DNA of 64,000 nt from JAJRRS01 sp965230275 (GTDB lineage Bacteria > Planctomycetota > Phycisphaerae > Phycisphaerales > Phycisphaeraceae), in contig CBDDKO010000002.1 of the NCBI GenBank assembly GCA_965230275.1, positions 62,001 to 126,000 on the forward strand, read 5' to 3'. The notes under the pieces were generated by a model. That model was not told the origin of the DNA and made no database searches. It saw only the letters and a program-made list of their open reading frames with translations. Positions 25,064-33,112 of this stretch are shown here, piece by piece. How positions within the stretch are numbered: the stretch's first letter is position 1; the number at the start of each line of letters is the position of its first letter. The position numbers and the translations under genes were made by a program.

Positions 25064-25106
25064 TTGCTCCAAGTGGGCGGGTTGATCGGTTTTAACCTGA
25101 GTTGGG

Positions 25107-25487
25107 TTACGCGGCCTTGGTGCCGGCATGGTTCAGGTAGATGTTCAGGCGTTGGCGGTCGATGTCGTGGTTGAAGCTGGTGAAAGTCATGCCCATGCGG
25201 ATCGGGCCGACCTCTTCGTCGTCGTGCATGCGGACGATCCGGCCGGTGGCGTGGAAGGTGGTCTGATGCGTGCCGGGGAGCATGCCGCGGACCTCGACCT
25301 CCGTGCCGGCGGGCAGGGGGGCGTCCAACTCGAACCGCATGCCGGACTCGCTGATGTCGTAGATGTGCCCGGTCCAGCGGTAGCGTTGATCGCCGATGTG
25401 CCGAACCCGCAGGAGGGTGTACATCGCAGGGAGCCTCATTCGGGGATTGCAACGTGCCTCGGCGGCGGGACCAGCGTGATCTTGCAT
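25107..25487 (-). CDS. PilZ-domain protein
   Basis: The start MQDHAGPAAEARCNPRMRLP (ATG ending at 25487) has AGGAG 7 bases upstream. The longer frame to 25676 is not needed. The 126-residue protein is essentially one PilZ domain: GHIYDISESGMRFELDAPLPAGTEVEV and ATGRIVRMHDDEEVGPIRMGMTFTSF. PilZ domains often bind cyclic di-GMP through an RxxxR plus (D/N)xSxxG pair. Here DISESG is present, and the Arg pair could be R15/R17 (less certain). It could act as a stand-alone c-di-GMP effector. It is divergent from the nucleotide-sugar dehydratase gene. Confidence 0.82.
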   Translation of the reverse strand: MQDHAGPAAEARCNPRMRLPAMYTLLRVRHIGDQRYRWTGHIYDISESGMRFELDAPLPAGTEVEVRGMLPGTHQTTFHATGRIVRMHDDEEVGPIRMGMTFTSFNHDIDRQRLNIYLNHAGTKAA

Positions 25488-25628
25488 GGTGGGCTCCTGC
25501 TTGGATTGAACGGTTGTAACGGTCACATCGGTCCGAACAGGTGCGTGGTTTAGGTGGAACAGGCGATTATTACGTAACCAACTCGCTTCGTTGTAGCGGC
25601 TCGAACCGACTAGCCGATAACCCATTAC

Positions 25629-27215
25629 ATGCCACCAATCAGACCCGCTGCTCCCGTTTCGATCGACCTGTCCCATAACGCCACGGCCGCGCAGCCGGTC
25701 GCCGGCTCGATCGCCACAGACGCCCGCGTCCTGCTGGTCGGCACCCGCCGGACCGTGACCCAGCTCGAACAGCTGCTGACCACCCTCGAGCCCAAGCCCG
25801 ACGTCATCGGCAGCGCCCTGCTGGACCCGTTGGCGGCCGGGATGGCGACACGCAGCCGGGTGCTCGGGGGGTTCGATCAGATCGCGACGATCTGCCAGAC
25901 CCAGGCCGTGAGCCTCGTGCTGGTGAGCCTGCCCAGGTCCATGCCCAAGCGGCAGGCCGTGGTGACGGATGTGCTGGACCAGATGGGTGTCGCCTGGCGG
26001 TACATGCCGCCGCTGGCGGACCAGCTCGCCGGCCTGACGCCCTCGGCAGGGGCGGGTGCTTCAGCGGTGTCGCCACCCGCGAGCCAAACCGTCACCGGCG
26101 ATCCCAACCTGCACATCGACCTCGCCCGGCTGATCGACCGTCAGCCCCGTCCACTGGACGAAGGGCCGATCCGCGACTGCCTGGCCGGCAAGACCGTGCT
26201 GATCACCGGGGCCGGCGGGTCCATCGGCTCGGAGCTCGCCCAGATCGTCTGCACCTTCCAGCCCGCCAAGCTCGTGCTGGTTGAACGCAGCGAGAACGCG
26301 CTCTTTCAGATTGACCGCGAGATCGCACGTGGCTTCCCTGATCAGCAGCGACACGCTGAACTGCACGACATCACCAACGCCCCGCGCACGCTCGACCTCG
26401 TCGACCGGCATCAGCCCGACGTCATCTTCCACGCCGCCGCCCACAAGCACGTCCCCATGATGGAGGACCACCCGGCCGCGGCGCTGGAAAACAACTTCTA
26501 CGGTACCCGCTCCATCGCCGACGCCGCCCATACCTGTCACGTCACGCGCTTCGTGATGATCAGCACCGACAAGGCCGTCAACCCCTCGTCCGTCATGGGC
26601 GCGAGCAAACGCCTTGCCGAGCTCTACATCCAACACGAGAACAAGCTCAGCCCGACGATCTACTCGATGGTCCGCTTCGGCAACGTGCTTGGGTCGGCCT
26701 GCAGCGTGCTGCCGATCTGGAGCAAGCAGATCGCCCAGGGCGGGCCGGTCACCGTGACCCACCCGGACATGACACGCTACTTCATGACGATCCCCGAGGC
26801 CGCGTCGCTGGTCCTTCAGGCCGGCGCGTACGCCAAGGGCGGCGAGGTATTCCTGCTGGATATGGGCGAGCCGGTCAACATCCTTCAGCTCGCCGAGCGC
26901 TTCATCCGCCAGCACGGCCTGGAGCCCAACGAAGACCTCCCCGTCGCCATCACCGGCATCCGCCCCGGCGAAAAACTCTTCGAGGTCCTCGCCTACGAAG
27001 GCGAAGACATGACGCCCACCCCCCACGAATCCATCCGCATCTGGGAATCCGAGCCCCCCGAGAGCGCCCGCCTCCAACAGATCGCGCTGACCTTCGACCG
27101 CATGCGCGAAAAAGGCGAAGGCGACCAACACGCCTGGCGCGGCGTCACCCGCGATACGATCCTAAATGCACTGCGCAACGCACTGCCCGAGATGATCGAG
27201 TCGGCAGCGGGGTGA
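25629..27215 (+). CDS. Soluble CapD/FlaA1-type UDP-sugar 4,6-dehydratase/epimerase
   Basis: The protein is 528 residues. An N-terminal CoA_binding_3-like Rossmann region (about 30-135, RVLLVGTRRTVTQLEQLL, VLVSLPRSM) is followed by a Pro/Ala-rich linker. The SDR domain with GAGGSIGSE (194-202) comes next. Catalytic segment STDKAVNPSSVMGASKRLAELY has the MxxxK form of FlaA1/WbpM-like dehydratases. GNVLGSACSVLPIWSKQIAQGGPVTVT is also diagnostic. The four membrane helices that usually begin WbpM are missing, so it should be cytoplasmic. It supplies a nucleotide sugar for a surface polysaccharide, and the EPS operon at the window start is a candidate user. Confidence 0.9.
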   Translation: MPPIRPAAPVSIDLSHNATAAQPVAGSIATDARVLLVGTRRTVTQLEQLLTTLEPKPDVIGSALLDPLAAGMATRSRVLGGFDQIATICQTQAVSLVLVSLPRSMPKRQAVVTDVLDQMGVAWRYMPPLADQLAGLTPSAGAGASAVSPPASQTVTGDPNLHIDLARLIDRQPRPLDEGPIRDCLAGKTVLITGAGGSIGSELAQIVCTFQPAKLVLVERSENALFQIDREIARGFPDQQRHAELHDITNAPRTLDLVDRHQPDVIFHAAAHKHVPMMEDHPAAALENNFYGTRSIADAAHTCHVTRFVMISTDKAVNPSSVMGASKRLAELYIQHENKLSPTIYSMVRFGNVLGSACSVLPIWSKQIAQGGPVTVTHPDMTRYFMTIPEAASLVLQAGAYAKGGEVFLLDMGEPVNILQLAERFIRQHGLEPNEDLPVAITGIRPGEKLFEVLAYEGEDMTPTPHESIRIWESEPPESARLQQIALTFDRMREKGEGDQHAWRGVTRDTILNALRNALPEMIESAAG

Positions 27216-27239
27216 ATTCACACAGAAGGGGACGGCGCG

Positions 27240-27686
27240 ATGTCAAGCGACATTACCTATCGAGATTCTTTCATCTTTGTGTCAAATCGTCAGCTGTTTG
27301 ACATCATCTCGCTAGCCATCGAATTCGCCAAAGAAATCACATCCGATCCGGCTGAGCAGTCTATGATAATTACCCTTAAGGAATGGTACGACACGGAATC
27401 ATTTCCTGGTGTAAGCTTTGACTTGGAAGAGAGATTCCCCTCGATTGAACAGAAGAAATTCTGGTCGCGATGCTTTAATGAACTCGGAGTATGCATATTC
27501 CGACGCGGCGTTGAGGAAGCCTCGGTATCATCAGATAGGTCCTACGCCAACCTCATCGGGAATGTATATGTCATGGCCCGGTTATTGATTCGATCAGTCC
27601 AAGAGATCGAACATGCATGGCATCCCGAAATCATGGCGGATAGTGAACGGCGTGAGTTAGCAGGCAAGCTGAATATTCGCGTCTAA
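27240..27686 (+). CDS. Hypothetical protein, AT-richer than its surroundings
   Basis: I do not recognise this 148-residue protein. It starts with ATG 27240 behind AAGGGG and is predicted soluble, acidic and helical, with aromatic-rich stretches (KEWYDTESFPGVSFDLEERFPSIEQKKFWSRCFNELG). Base composition and codon use are clearly less GC-rich than in the dehydratase upstream, and the low GC continues into the next gene. That suggests recent acquisition. It lies 24 bases after the dehydratase stop but need not be part of that unit. A genome search for co-occurring genes would be the way to a role. Confidence 0.7.
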   Translation: MSSDITYRDSFIFVSNRQLFDIISLAIEFAKEITSDPAEQSMIITLKEWYDTESFPGVSFDLEERFPSIEQKKFWSRCFNELGVCIFRRGVEEASVSSDRSYANLIGNVYVMARLLIRSVQEIEHAWHPEIMADSERRELAGKLNIRV

Positions 27687-27732
27687 AAGCATAATTGAGT
27701 TTACAGCGAGGTTCTGGGAAGCTGTTTGAACG

Positions 27733-28083
27733 ATGTCGCGTCTACGTGCAGGTACCTGGTGTGTCATTTCGTTCTTAGCAGCAATTGTTGTATCACTGTT
27801 TGCGATTCAGGCATGTCTTCGGCTGGCGTCTGTCATTCTTGGGGTTCCGGGAGAATCCCCCGTTGCCGGGCTGATAGTATTGGTCTGCTTTCTTGTATTC
27901 ATATCAATAAATGTCATTATCACGGTCAAACTATGGCGGTATTTGATAATAAAACGTGAAAGAATATTCACTGGCTGTTGTATCAAATGCGGTTATGACC
28001 TAAGAGGTAGCACCACCTCCGACCGGTGCCCTGAATGTGGAAAGATTCAGTACATTCCAAAAAAAGATGTCACGGAATACTAA
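27733..28083 (+). CDS. Small membrane protein with C-terminal CGYDLRG zinc ribbon
   Basis: The 116-residue protein has two membrane helices (about 9-35 and 46-69) and a C-terminal zinc ribbon, CCIKCGYDLRGSTTSDRCPECGK, with C-x2-C and C-x2-C ligands at about 86-107. The CxxCGYDLRG...RCPECG ribbon is frequent at the ends of small membrane proteins in planctomycetes, and its role is unknown. Codon use is AT-richer, like the preceding hypothetical gene. An upstream frame starting at 27726 is out of frame and not protein-like. Confidence 0.75.
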   Translation: MSRLRAGTWCVISFLAAIVVSLFAIQACLRLASVILGVPGESPVAGLIVLVCFLVFISINVIITVKLWRYLIIKRERIFTGCCIKCGYDLRGSTTSDRCPECGKIQYIPKKDVTEY

Positions 28084-28112
28084 GGGGACTAAGTCGCGTG
28101 ATGGGGGTGATT

Positions 28113-28197
28113 GATCCCCCGACAGAGCCGGGGGCTGAGGGTAGATTGTGTTGACGTAGCGCCGGGGTCCATCAGCCCCCGGCTTTGCCGGGGGATC
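28113..28197. repeat. Inverted REP pair upstream of the RAYT gene
   Basis: GATCCCCCGACAGAGCCGGGGG-CTGAGGG (28113-28141) and ATCAG-CCCCCGGCTTTGCCGGGGGATC (28171-28197) face each other across 29 bases. The hairpin stem is CCCCCGGC/GCCGGGGG with a 3-base loop; the left copy has one stem mismatch. Confidence 0.85.
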
Positions 28198-28215
28198 GGA
28201 TACCATGCGTGTACG

Positions 28216-28698
28216 ATGCCAACCAACCCCCAACGCCGGGTGCTGGCCACGATGGTCACGACCACATCCTACGGCACATGGTTGCCCGGTGATCTTCGCG
28301 GGTACGTGAACAACGACACAATCCTGCCTGGTAATCCGAAACTGCTCGATCATGCCAAGGCGATGTTGTCGCAGGCCCCGGTGTACTTCTCCGATGGGCA
28401 GATCATTGCGCTGGATCATGCTATTCGTGCGGCGGCGGATGAGTTCGGCTATGTGATGACGGATTTGAGTATTGAGTCCTGGCACCTTCATTGGATCGTC
28501 GATCATGGCTACGACACAGTGCCGGCCATGGTGGGGCGGTTGAAGACGCGTATGCGGCAGATAGTCTCGCGGGGGCGCGTCTGGACGGAAGGGTATTGCC
28601 ATCGGTGTCTGCACGATAAACATGAGATTCAAGTGGCACGTCAGTACATCGCGCGTCACAAGGGGTGTCGTATGGTGGATGGGAAGCGTGTGGTGTAG
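28216..28698 (+). CDS. REP-associated tyrosine transposase (RAYT, Y1_Tnp family)
   Basis: The start MPTNPQRRV at 28216 lies just after the REP pair. The longer frame from 28111 would translate the repeat. The 160-residue protein has the HUH motif WHLHWIV near 90-96 and the catalytic tyrosine in ARQYIARHKG near 143. YGTWLPGDLRGYV near the N-terminus is typical of this RAYT subgroup. Such enzymes cut and move single-stranded REP DNA. Flanking repeats carry the same hairpin, so it likely spreads or maintains them. It looks intact. Confidence 0.85.
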   Translation: MPTNPQRRVLATMVTTTSYGTWLPGDLRGYVNNDTILPGNPKLLDHAKAMLSQAPVYFSDGQIIALDHAIRAAADEFGYVMTDLSIESWHLHWIVDHGYDTVPAMVGRLKTRMRQIVSRGRVWTEGYCHRCLHDKHEIQVARQYIARHKGCRMVDGKRVV

Positions 28699-28715
28699 AG
28701 CGCGTCATGAACGCC

Positions 28716-28801
28716 GATCCCCCGGCAAAGCCGGGGGCTGAGGGACCCCATCGCGACGTTCACACCATCTTTCCCGTAGCCCCCGGCTCTGCCGGGGGAT
28801 C
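28716..28801. repeat. Inverted REP pair downstream of the RAYT gene
   Basis: GATCCCCCGGCAAAGCCGGGGG-CTGAGGG (28716-28744) and GTAG-CCCCCGGCTCTGCCGGGGGATC (28776-28801) are separated by 31 bases. The second has the canonical GTAG before its stem. Confidence 0.88.
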
Positions 28802-28854
28802 GGGTTGATCGTGCATTGTTTGCGGTGACGCCTTGAACCTGTAACATCCTCCCC

Positions 28855-29571
28855 ATGCCAAATAAACAATCCACACGTAAACGTACCGAACTCCGTCCAA
28901 CCACCATCAAGAAGTACCCGACAGCGGCCGCCGGGTCGGTGATGATTCAGGCGGGGAAGACCAAGGTGCTTTGTACCGCGAGCATCAGTGCCAGCCCGCC
29001 GAAGTGGCTGCCTAAGGACGACGAGGGGAACTACACCAGCGGGTGGGTGACGGCGGAGTACAACATGATGCCGGGCTCGACGCCGGACCGGAAGCGGCGG
29101 GGGCCGGACTCGCGGGGGACGGAGATCCAGCGGCTGATCGGGCGGGTGCTGCGGGCGGCGGTGGACCTGGAGAAGATGCCGGGCGTGGCGATCACCTGCG
29201 ACTGCGACGTGGTCGTGGCCGACGGCGGGACGCGCACGGCGAGCATCACCGGGGCCTGGGTCGCGCTGGCGCAAGCCATCAACGTGGCGAAGAAGCAGGG
29301 GCTGATCACGAAGAACCCGATCATCGGGCCGGTCGCCGCGATCAGTGTCGGCGTCATCGACGGCAAGCCGACGCTGGACCTGGACTACCCGCTGGACGTC
29401 CGGGCCGAGGTCGATATGAACATCGCGATGAACCACAAGGGCGAATACATCGAGGTGCAGGGCACCGGCGAGAAGGGCTGCTTCAGCAGGGATGAACTCG
29501 ATGGGCTGCTTGATCTGGCAGGCAAGGGGATCAGGAAGCTGATCCGTATTCAAAGAGCGGCGGTGAAGTAG
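28855..29571 (+). CDS. rph: Ribonuclease PH
   Basis: The 238-residue phosphorolytic exoribonuclease trims tRNA 3' ends. Typical motifs are the N-terminal ELRPTTI, GSVMIQAGKTKVLCTAS, WVTAEYNMMPGSTPDRKRRG (substrate-binding Arg cluster), RGTEIQRLIGRVLRAAVDLEKMPG and DCDVVVADGGTRTASITGAWVAL with the phosphate-site Thr-Arg (GGTRT). The length and start are normal. It converges on a membrane protein gene through a heptad palindrome. Upstream is the REP pair of the RAYT unit. Confidence 0.96.
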   Translation: MPNKQSTRKRTELRPTTIKKYPTAAAGSVMIQAGKTKVLCTASISASPPKWLPKDDEGNYTSGWVTAEYNMMPGSTPDRKRRGPDSRGTEIQRLIGRVLRAAVDLEKMPGVAITCDCDVVVADGGTRTASITGAWVALAQAINVAKKQGLITKNPIIGPVAAISVGVIDGKPTLDLDYPLDVRAEVDMNIAMNHKGEYIEVQGTGEKGCFSRDELDGLLDLAGKGIRKLIRIQRAAVK

Positions 29572-29572
29572 G

Positions 29573-29644
29573 GGTGGCTGGTGGTTCGTGATTGGTGGTT
29601 GGGAAAACCGATCCGATTCAACCACTAACCACTAACCACCAATC
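29573..29644. repeat. Heptad-iterated palindrome (GGTGGTT words) between convergent genes
   Basis: The left arm is GGTGGCT GGTGGTT CGTGATT GGTGGTT (29573-29600). The right arm is three ACCACYA words within 29619-29644 and pairs with it. It fills the space between the rph stop and the stop of the next gene on the other strand. A one-armed relative lies at 51818-51852. Confidence 0.85.
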
Positions 29645-29645
29645 T

Positions 29646-30686
29646 TCACGGCCCCTGTTCGACGACGGGGGCGATATCTTCTTCGGCTGATTCGGTGTCG
29701 GCGTCCTCGGGCTTCTTGGGGATGCCTTTGCCGGTCATGAGCATGATCGCGCCGGGGGTGGAGGACAGGACGGCACAGACGCCGATCAGCAGCGACATGG
29801 CGAGGACCGCATCGCCGTCGGCCCCGTAAGGGGTGAGCAGCAGGACGAACATGGATTCGCGGACGCCCCAGCCGGACATCGAGATCGGGATGAGCATCAC
29901 GAAGATGACGACCGGGGTGACGACGAAGTAGGCGCTTAAGGGGACGTCGATGCCGATCGCCATCGCGCCGGCGTAGATCACGGCGATCCGCAGCAGGTTG
30001 AACACCAGCGACTGCACCATCCCCCACGCAAACAGACCCGGCCGACCTCGGTACATGTCCAGGCTCTGGTAGACCTTGTTCTGCTTATCCCGTGCCATCG
30101 CCAGCCAGCGGGGCGAAAGCATCGCATCGGTGAGTTGCCTGAACTTCGGGCTCATGATCGCCACCCAGCCCAGAGCGATCAGCAGTATCGCGCCCCCGGC
30201 CCAGAGTTCGATGCCGGGGACGGTGTCACGGGACTGCATGACGACGCCGATGAGGATCATGATCGACAGGCCGGTGAGTCCCAGCAGCCGGTCCATGAGG
30301 ATGGAGGTGAAGGACATAGCGAGGTCTTTGGTGTACTTCGCCAGGCCGTAGAGCCGGACCAGTTCGATAGTGACGGCCCCCAGGCCGAAGGTGCCGATGA
30401 AGGCGCTGAGGTAGCGGATGCGCAGCAGGGGCCAGAAGGGGATGCTGCTGGTGGTATGGCGCAACAGGATGAGCCACTTGTAGGTGGCGTGCATGTGTTC
30501 GACGACCATCAGAGCGAAGATCGCGACAACCCAGAGCGGATCGGCCGAGCGGATCGCGCCGAAGATCTTCTCCGGGCCCATCATGTAGATCAGTAGCCCC
30601 AGCAGCCCGACGCTGATCACGACGCGCAGGATCGTGCCCAGCGGGCTTTTCTTGTCTTGTTTCTTGTCGGGATTCAGCTGGGCCAA
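29646..30686 (-). CDS. LPG_synthase_TM (UPF0104-type) integral membrane protein
   Basis: The 346-residue protein has about eight membrane helices and the family landmarks FIGTFGLGAVTIELVRLYGLAK near 105-126, and GWGVRESMFVLLL near 268. Members include the flippase part of MprF and lipid-linked or isoprenoid-related transport proteins. The substrate is unknown. The start appears to be TTG at 30686, since no ATG is in frame nearby and AGGA stands 8 bases before it. The C-terminal tail is acidic. Upstream genes on the same strand encode a polysaccharide deacetylase and a GT4 glycosyltransferase. Confidence 0.8.
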   Translation of the reverse strand: MAQLNPDKKQDKKSPLGTILRVVISVGLLGLLIYMMGPEKIFGAIRSADPLWVVAIFALMVVEHMHATYKWLILLRHTTSSIPFWPLLRIRYLSAFIGTFGLGAVTIELVRLYGLAKYTKDLAMSFTSILMDRLLGLTGLSIMILIGVVMQSRDTVPGIELWAGGAILLIALGWVAIMSPKFRQLTDAMLSPRWLAMARDKQNKVYQSLDMYRGRPGLFAWGMVQSLVFNLLRIAVIYAGAMAIGIDVPLSAYFVVTPVVIFVMLIPISMSGWGVRESMFVLLLTPYGADGDAVLAMSLLIGVCAVLSSTPGAIMLMTGKGIPKKPEDADTESAEEDIAPVVEQGP

Positions 30687-30804
30687 GCGTCATGTCCTGG
30701 GGGGTGGGTAATGATCGGCGGGGATGATACCAATGATCGACACACTGGGGGGTCGGGCTTGCGTGGTAGCGGGTCCGGTAATGTGGGAGGTGGTGGTTGG
30801 CCGG

Positions 30805-31692
30805 CTAGGCCGAGCCCAGGCGTTTGCCGTATCGCCTGCTGAGGATGTGCGAGAGCTTCACTCGGCCCTGCCCGGGGAGCCTGCGGACGAACTCGCCGCT
30901 GAGGCGCACGATCCGGTCGGTCGCGGCTTGTGAGGCCTTGGGCAGGTTCGACGCTTGGCCGGGCAGCACGCCCCAGTAGAAGGCCTGGAAGCCTAGCTCA
31001 CGGGCGACCTGAATGGCGGCGTCGGTGCCGTAGTATTGGGGGAACGCCAGGTGGCGTGAGTTTTTCCCGAGTCGCTGATCCAGTTCTTGTTTGGCCTGAT
31101 TCAGATCGTCCTTGAACGGCACTTCCGAGGGCCGGCGGCGCTGGGTCACCGCGTCATCGACCCCGGCCAGCGGCAGGGGGGTCGGCCAGGTGGGCAGGTA
31201 TCGGTGGCTGTGGGTGTGCGGCTGGAAGTCCACGTGGCCGCTGGCGTGCATCTCATTGATCTGTTGCCAATCGCACAGGTCGCGTGCGGTATCGTCATCC
31301 GCATCCTGATCCCGATGCAGCCCGGGGCAGACAAACGCAACGGCCTTGTGATTGAATTCCTTGAGCAGGGGGAAGGCGGTGTCGTACAGCGTCCGCTGCC
31401 CGTCATCGAAGCTGAGAACCACGCTGTTTGCCGGGGCAGATTGACGCTGTTCAAGATGATCGAGCAACGCTTCGGCGGTGAGTGTGTGATAGCCGTTGTC
31501 GGTGAGGAACGTCAGGTCGGCACGGAACGTCGGCTCGTCGATGACGTGGTAGCAGAAGACCGGCACGGCATCGCCCAACGGTCCGGGGCGTTTACTGAAG
31601 ATAAAGCCCGGCATCCCGCCGGTGAGGGCGCTGTGGACCTCGGGCCAGTTCTTACGCCATGAATTGCGGATGTGGGAAAACGGGTGACTCAC
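30805..31692 (-). CDS. Polysaccharide deacetylase family protein (NodB-type)
   Basis: The protein is 295 residues. VPVFCYHVIDEPTF at 43-56 begins the domain, the metal/catalytic motif 1 is SFDDG (94-98), and motif 2 is HTHSH (159-163), the two metal histidines. LAFPQYYG near 220 is the motif 3 region. No clear signal peptide is present, so a cytoplasmic or non-classical location is possible. The enzyme family removes N- or O-acetyl groups from sugars. It is 32 bases downstream of a glycosyltransferase gene and probably co-transcribed, suggesting a joint role in glycan synthesis. Confidence 0.88.
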   Translation of the reverse strand: MSHPFSHIRNSWRKNWPEVHSALTGGMPGFIFSKRPGPLGDAVPVFCYHVIDEPTFRADLTFLTDNGYHTLTAEALLDHLEQRQSAPANSVVLSFDDGQRTLYDTAFPLLKEFNHKAVAFVCPGLHRDQDADDDTARDLCDWQQINEMHASGHVDFQPHTHSHRYLPTWPTPLPLAGVDDAVTQRRRPSEVPFKDDLNQAKQELDQRLGKNSRHLAFPQYYGTDAAIQVARELGFQAFYWGVLPGQASNLPKASQAATDRIVRLSGEFVRRLPGQGRVKLSHILSRRYGKRLGSA

Positions 31693-31724
31693 GCGTGAAG
31701 CTTCCGGGACGTGGGCGGCCGGGG

Positions 31725-32960
31725 TTATGACACGGCCTGGGTCTGCGAGGACGGATTGGTTTTATCCGCGGTAGGCTGAGATCGGCCGGGCGCGTCGGTT
31801 GAATCGTCCGGAGGGATATCGCTCCCCGATGCCAGGGCACGATAGATCACACACAGCCGTTCGATATGCCGTTCGATATCGTAGCTGTTAGCGGTCTGGT
31901 GTGCGCCTTCTGTGATCGTCTTTACCAGCAGGGGATCGCTGATGACACTGACCAACGCCTCGGCCAGAGCCTGTGCGTCGTTGGGCCTGACCAGTACGCC
32001 GTTCTCACAGTGCCGTATCGTTTCGGCCAACCCGCCGACAGCGGAAGCTACCACCGGCTTGTCCATCGCCATCGCTTCGATGAGTGTGTAGGGCAGCCCC
32101 TCACGCAGCGACGGCATGGCGACCACGTCGATCGCCCGCAAGGCGGAGTAGACATCATCGACCTGACCGGTGAAGGTGACGTAGCCGTCCAGCCCCAGCT
32201 CGGTGACGCGTTTGTTGAGTGTTTCTCGCTCCTGGCCGTCGCCGATGACCAGCAGCCGCGAGGTCGGCTCTTTCGCAAGAACCGTCGGCATCGCACGCAG
32301 GAGTGTGTCATGGCCCTTCACCGGCGCGAGTCGGCCGATGATCCCGATCACATTCGCTTCGGGCAGCAGGCCGACCTTTTCGCGGAATGCTACACCCGTT
32401 TGCGCGGGGATATTACGCAGCTCCGACAGCATCAGCCCGTTGTGCAGCACTTCAAGCTGTTTTGCGTTCACCCCGAGGGTCGTCTCAGCGTGTTCGGCGA
32501 CGTCGCGCGACACCGCCAGCGTCCGTGACGACAGACCGTCCGTCCAGTGCAGCAGCTTGCACATCGATCCCGGCACGGGTTCGCCGTCATGTAGATGCTC
32601 CACGACCGACACGCCCGCCAGCCGGCCCGCGATACGCGACATGAGGATGCCCTTGATTCCCGCGCAATGGATCACACGGATATTGTGTTGGCGGATCATC
32701 TTGAGGATGTCGATGATCGCCAGCGGGTTCCACTTGGACCTGTTAAAGAACGTGGGGATGATGCCTTGCTCTTTGATCCGTGTCGAGGCGGCGTGATCGC
32801 CGCGTAGGAACGCCACATGCAAGTCAACATCGTGCTGCGCCAGACGGGGCAGCACGGTCAGGAAGTATCGCGTCGCGCCATGAACCACGCCATCGGCATG
32901 GCCGAAGTGGTCGCTGACGAACAACACGCGTAGCCTGGCATCGTCGCCGTCACGGGCCAA
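31725..32960 (-). CDS. GT4-family glycosyltransferase
   Basis: The 411-residue GT-B enzyme begins with an N-terminal domain opening at VLFVSDHFGHADGVVHGATRYFL and a C-terminal nucleotide-sugar domain with VIGIIGRLAPVKGHDTLLRA near 210 and the E-x7-E region PSLREGLPYTLIEAMAMDKPVVAS near 300. It likely transfers a hexose in a retaining fashion onto a lipid- or polysaccharide-linked acceptor in the cytoplasm. A polar Thr/Ser/Asp-rich C-terminal tail (about 380-411) is not part of the fold. It leads an operon with the deacetylase. Confidence 0.92.
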   Translation of the reverse strand: MARDGDDARLRVLFVSDHFGHADGVVHGATRYFLTVLPRLAQHDVDLHVAFLRGDHAASTRIKEQGIIPTFFNRSKWNPLAIIDILKMIRQHNIRVIHCAGIKGILMSRIAGRLAGVSVVEHLHDGEPVPGSMCKLLHWTDGLSSRTLAVSRDVAEHAETTLGVNAKQLEVLHNGLMLSELRNIPAQTGVAFREKVGLLPEANVIGIIGRLAPVKGHDTLLRAMPTVLAKEPTSRLLVIGDGQERETLNKRVTELGLDGYVTFTGQVDDVYSALRAIDVVAMPSLREGLPYTLIEAMAMDKPVVASAVGGLAETIRHCENGVLVRPNDAQALAEALVSVISDPLLVKTITEGAHQTANSYDIERHIERLCVIYRALASGSDIPPDDSTDAPGRSQPTADKTNPSSQTQAVS

Positions 32961-33112
32961 AATGGTTTCTCCTCCCGCAGTTTTCGATCCGCGTTACGAT
33001 GGGATCGGTCTTACACAGATGACACGTATGAGTTTATCATCGGCTTTGTTATCTTCAAACGATGGCCTTGACTGATGTTGTCGTTTTTACCTCTCGCTAA
33101 CACCCGCTTACC

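Larger units (their letters stand above)
28113..28801 (+). mobile_element. RAYT gene with its flanking REP hairpins (REPtron-like unit)
   Basis: An IS200-like tyrosine transposase gene is bracketed by two inverted pairs of the same GC-rich hairpin. Each pair is GATCCCCCGGC...GCCGGGGG-CTGAGGG facing (GTAG or ATCAG)-CCCCCGGC...GCCGGGGGATC. One hairpin keeps GTAG directly before the stem, the hallmark tetranucleotide of REP sequences handled by RAYT proteins. No target duplication can be judged from one copy. Confidence 0.8.

Noticed and set aside
26061..27131. 356-residue minus-strand open frame
   Set aside because: It is antisense to the CapD-like dehydratase and has no family features.
28113..28801. 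CRISPR array
   Set aside because: The repeats are paired inverted hairpins around one transposase gene, not regularly spaced direct repeats. No cas genes or arrays are seen anywhere in the window.
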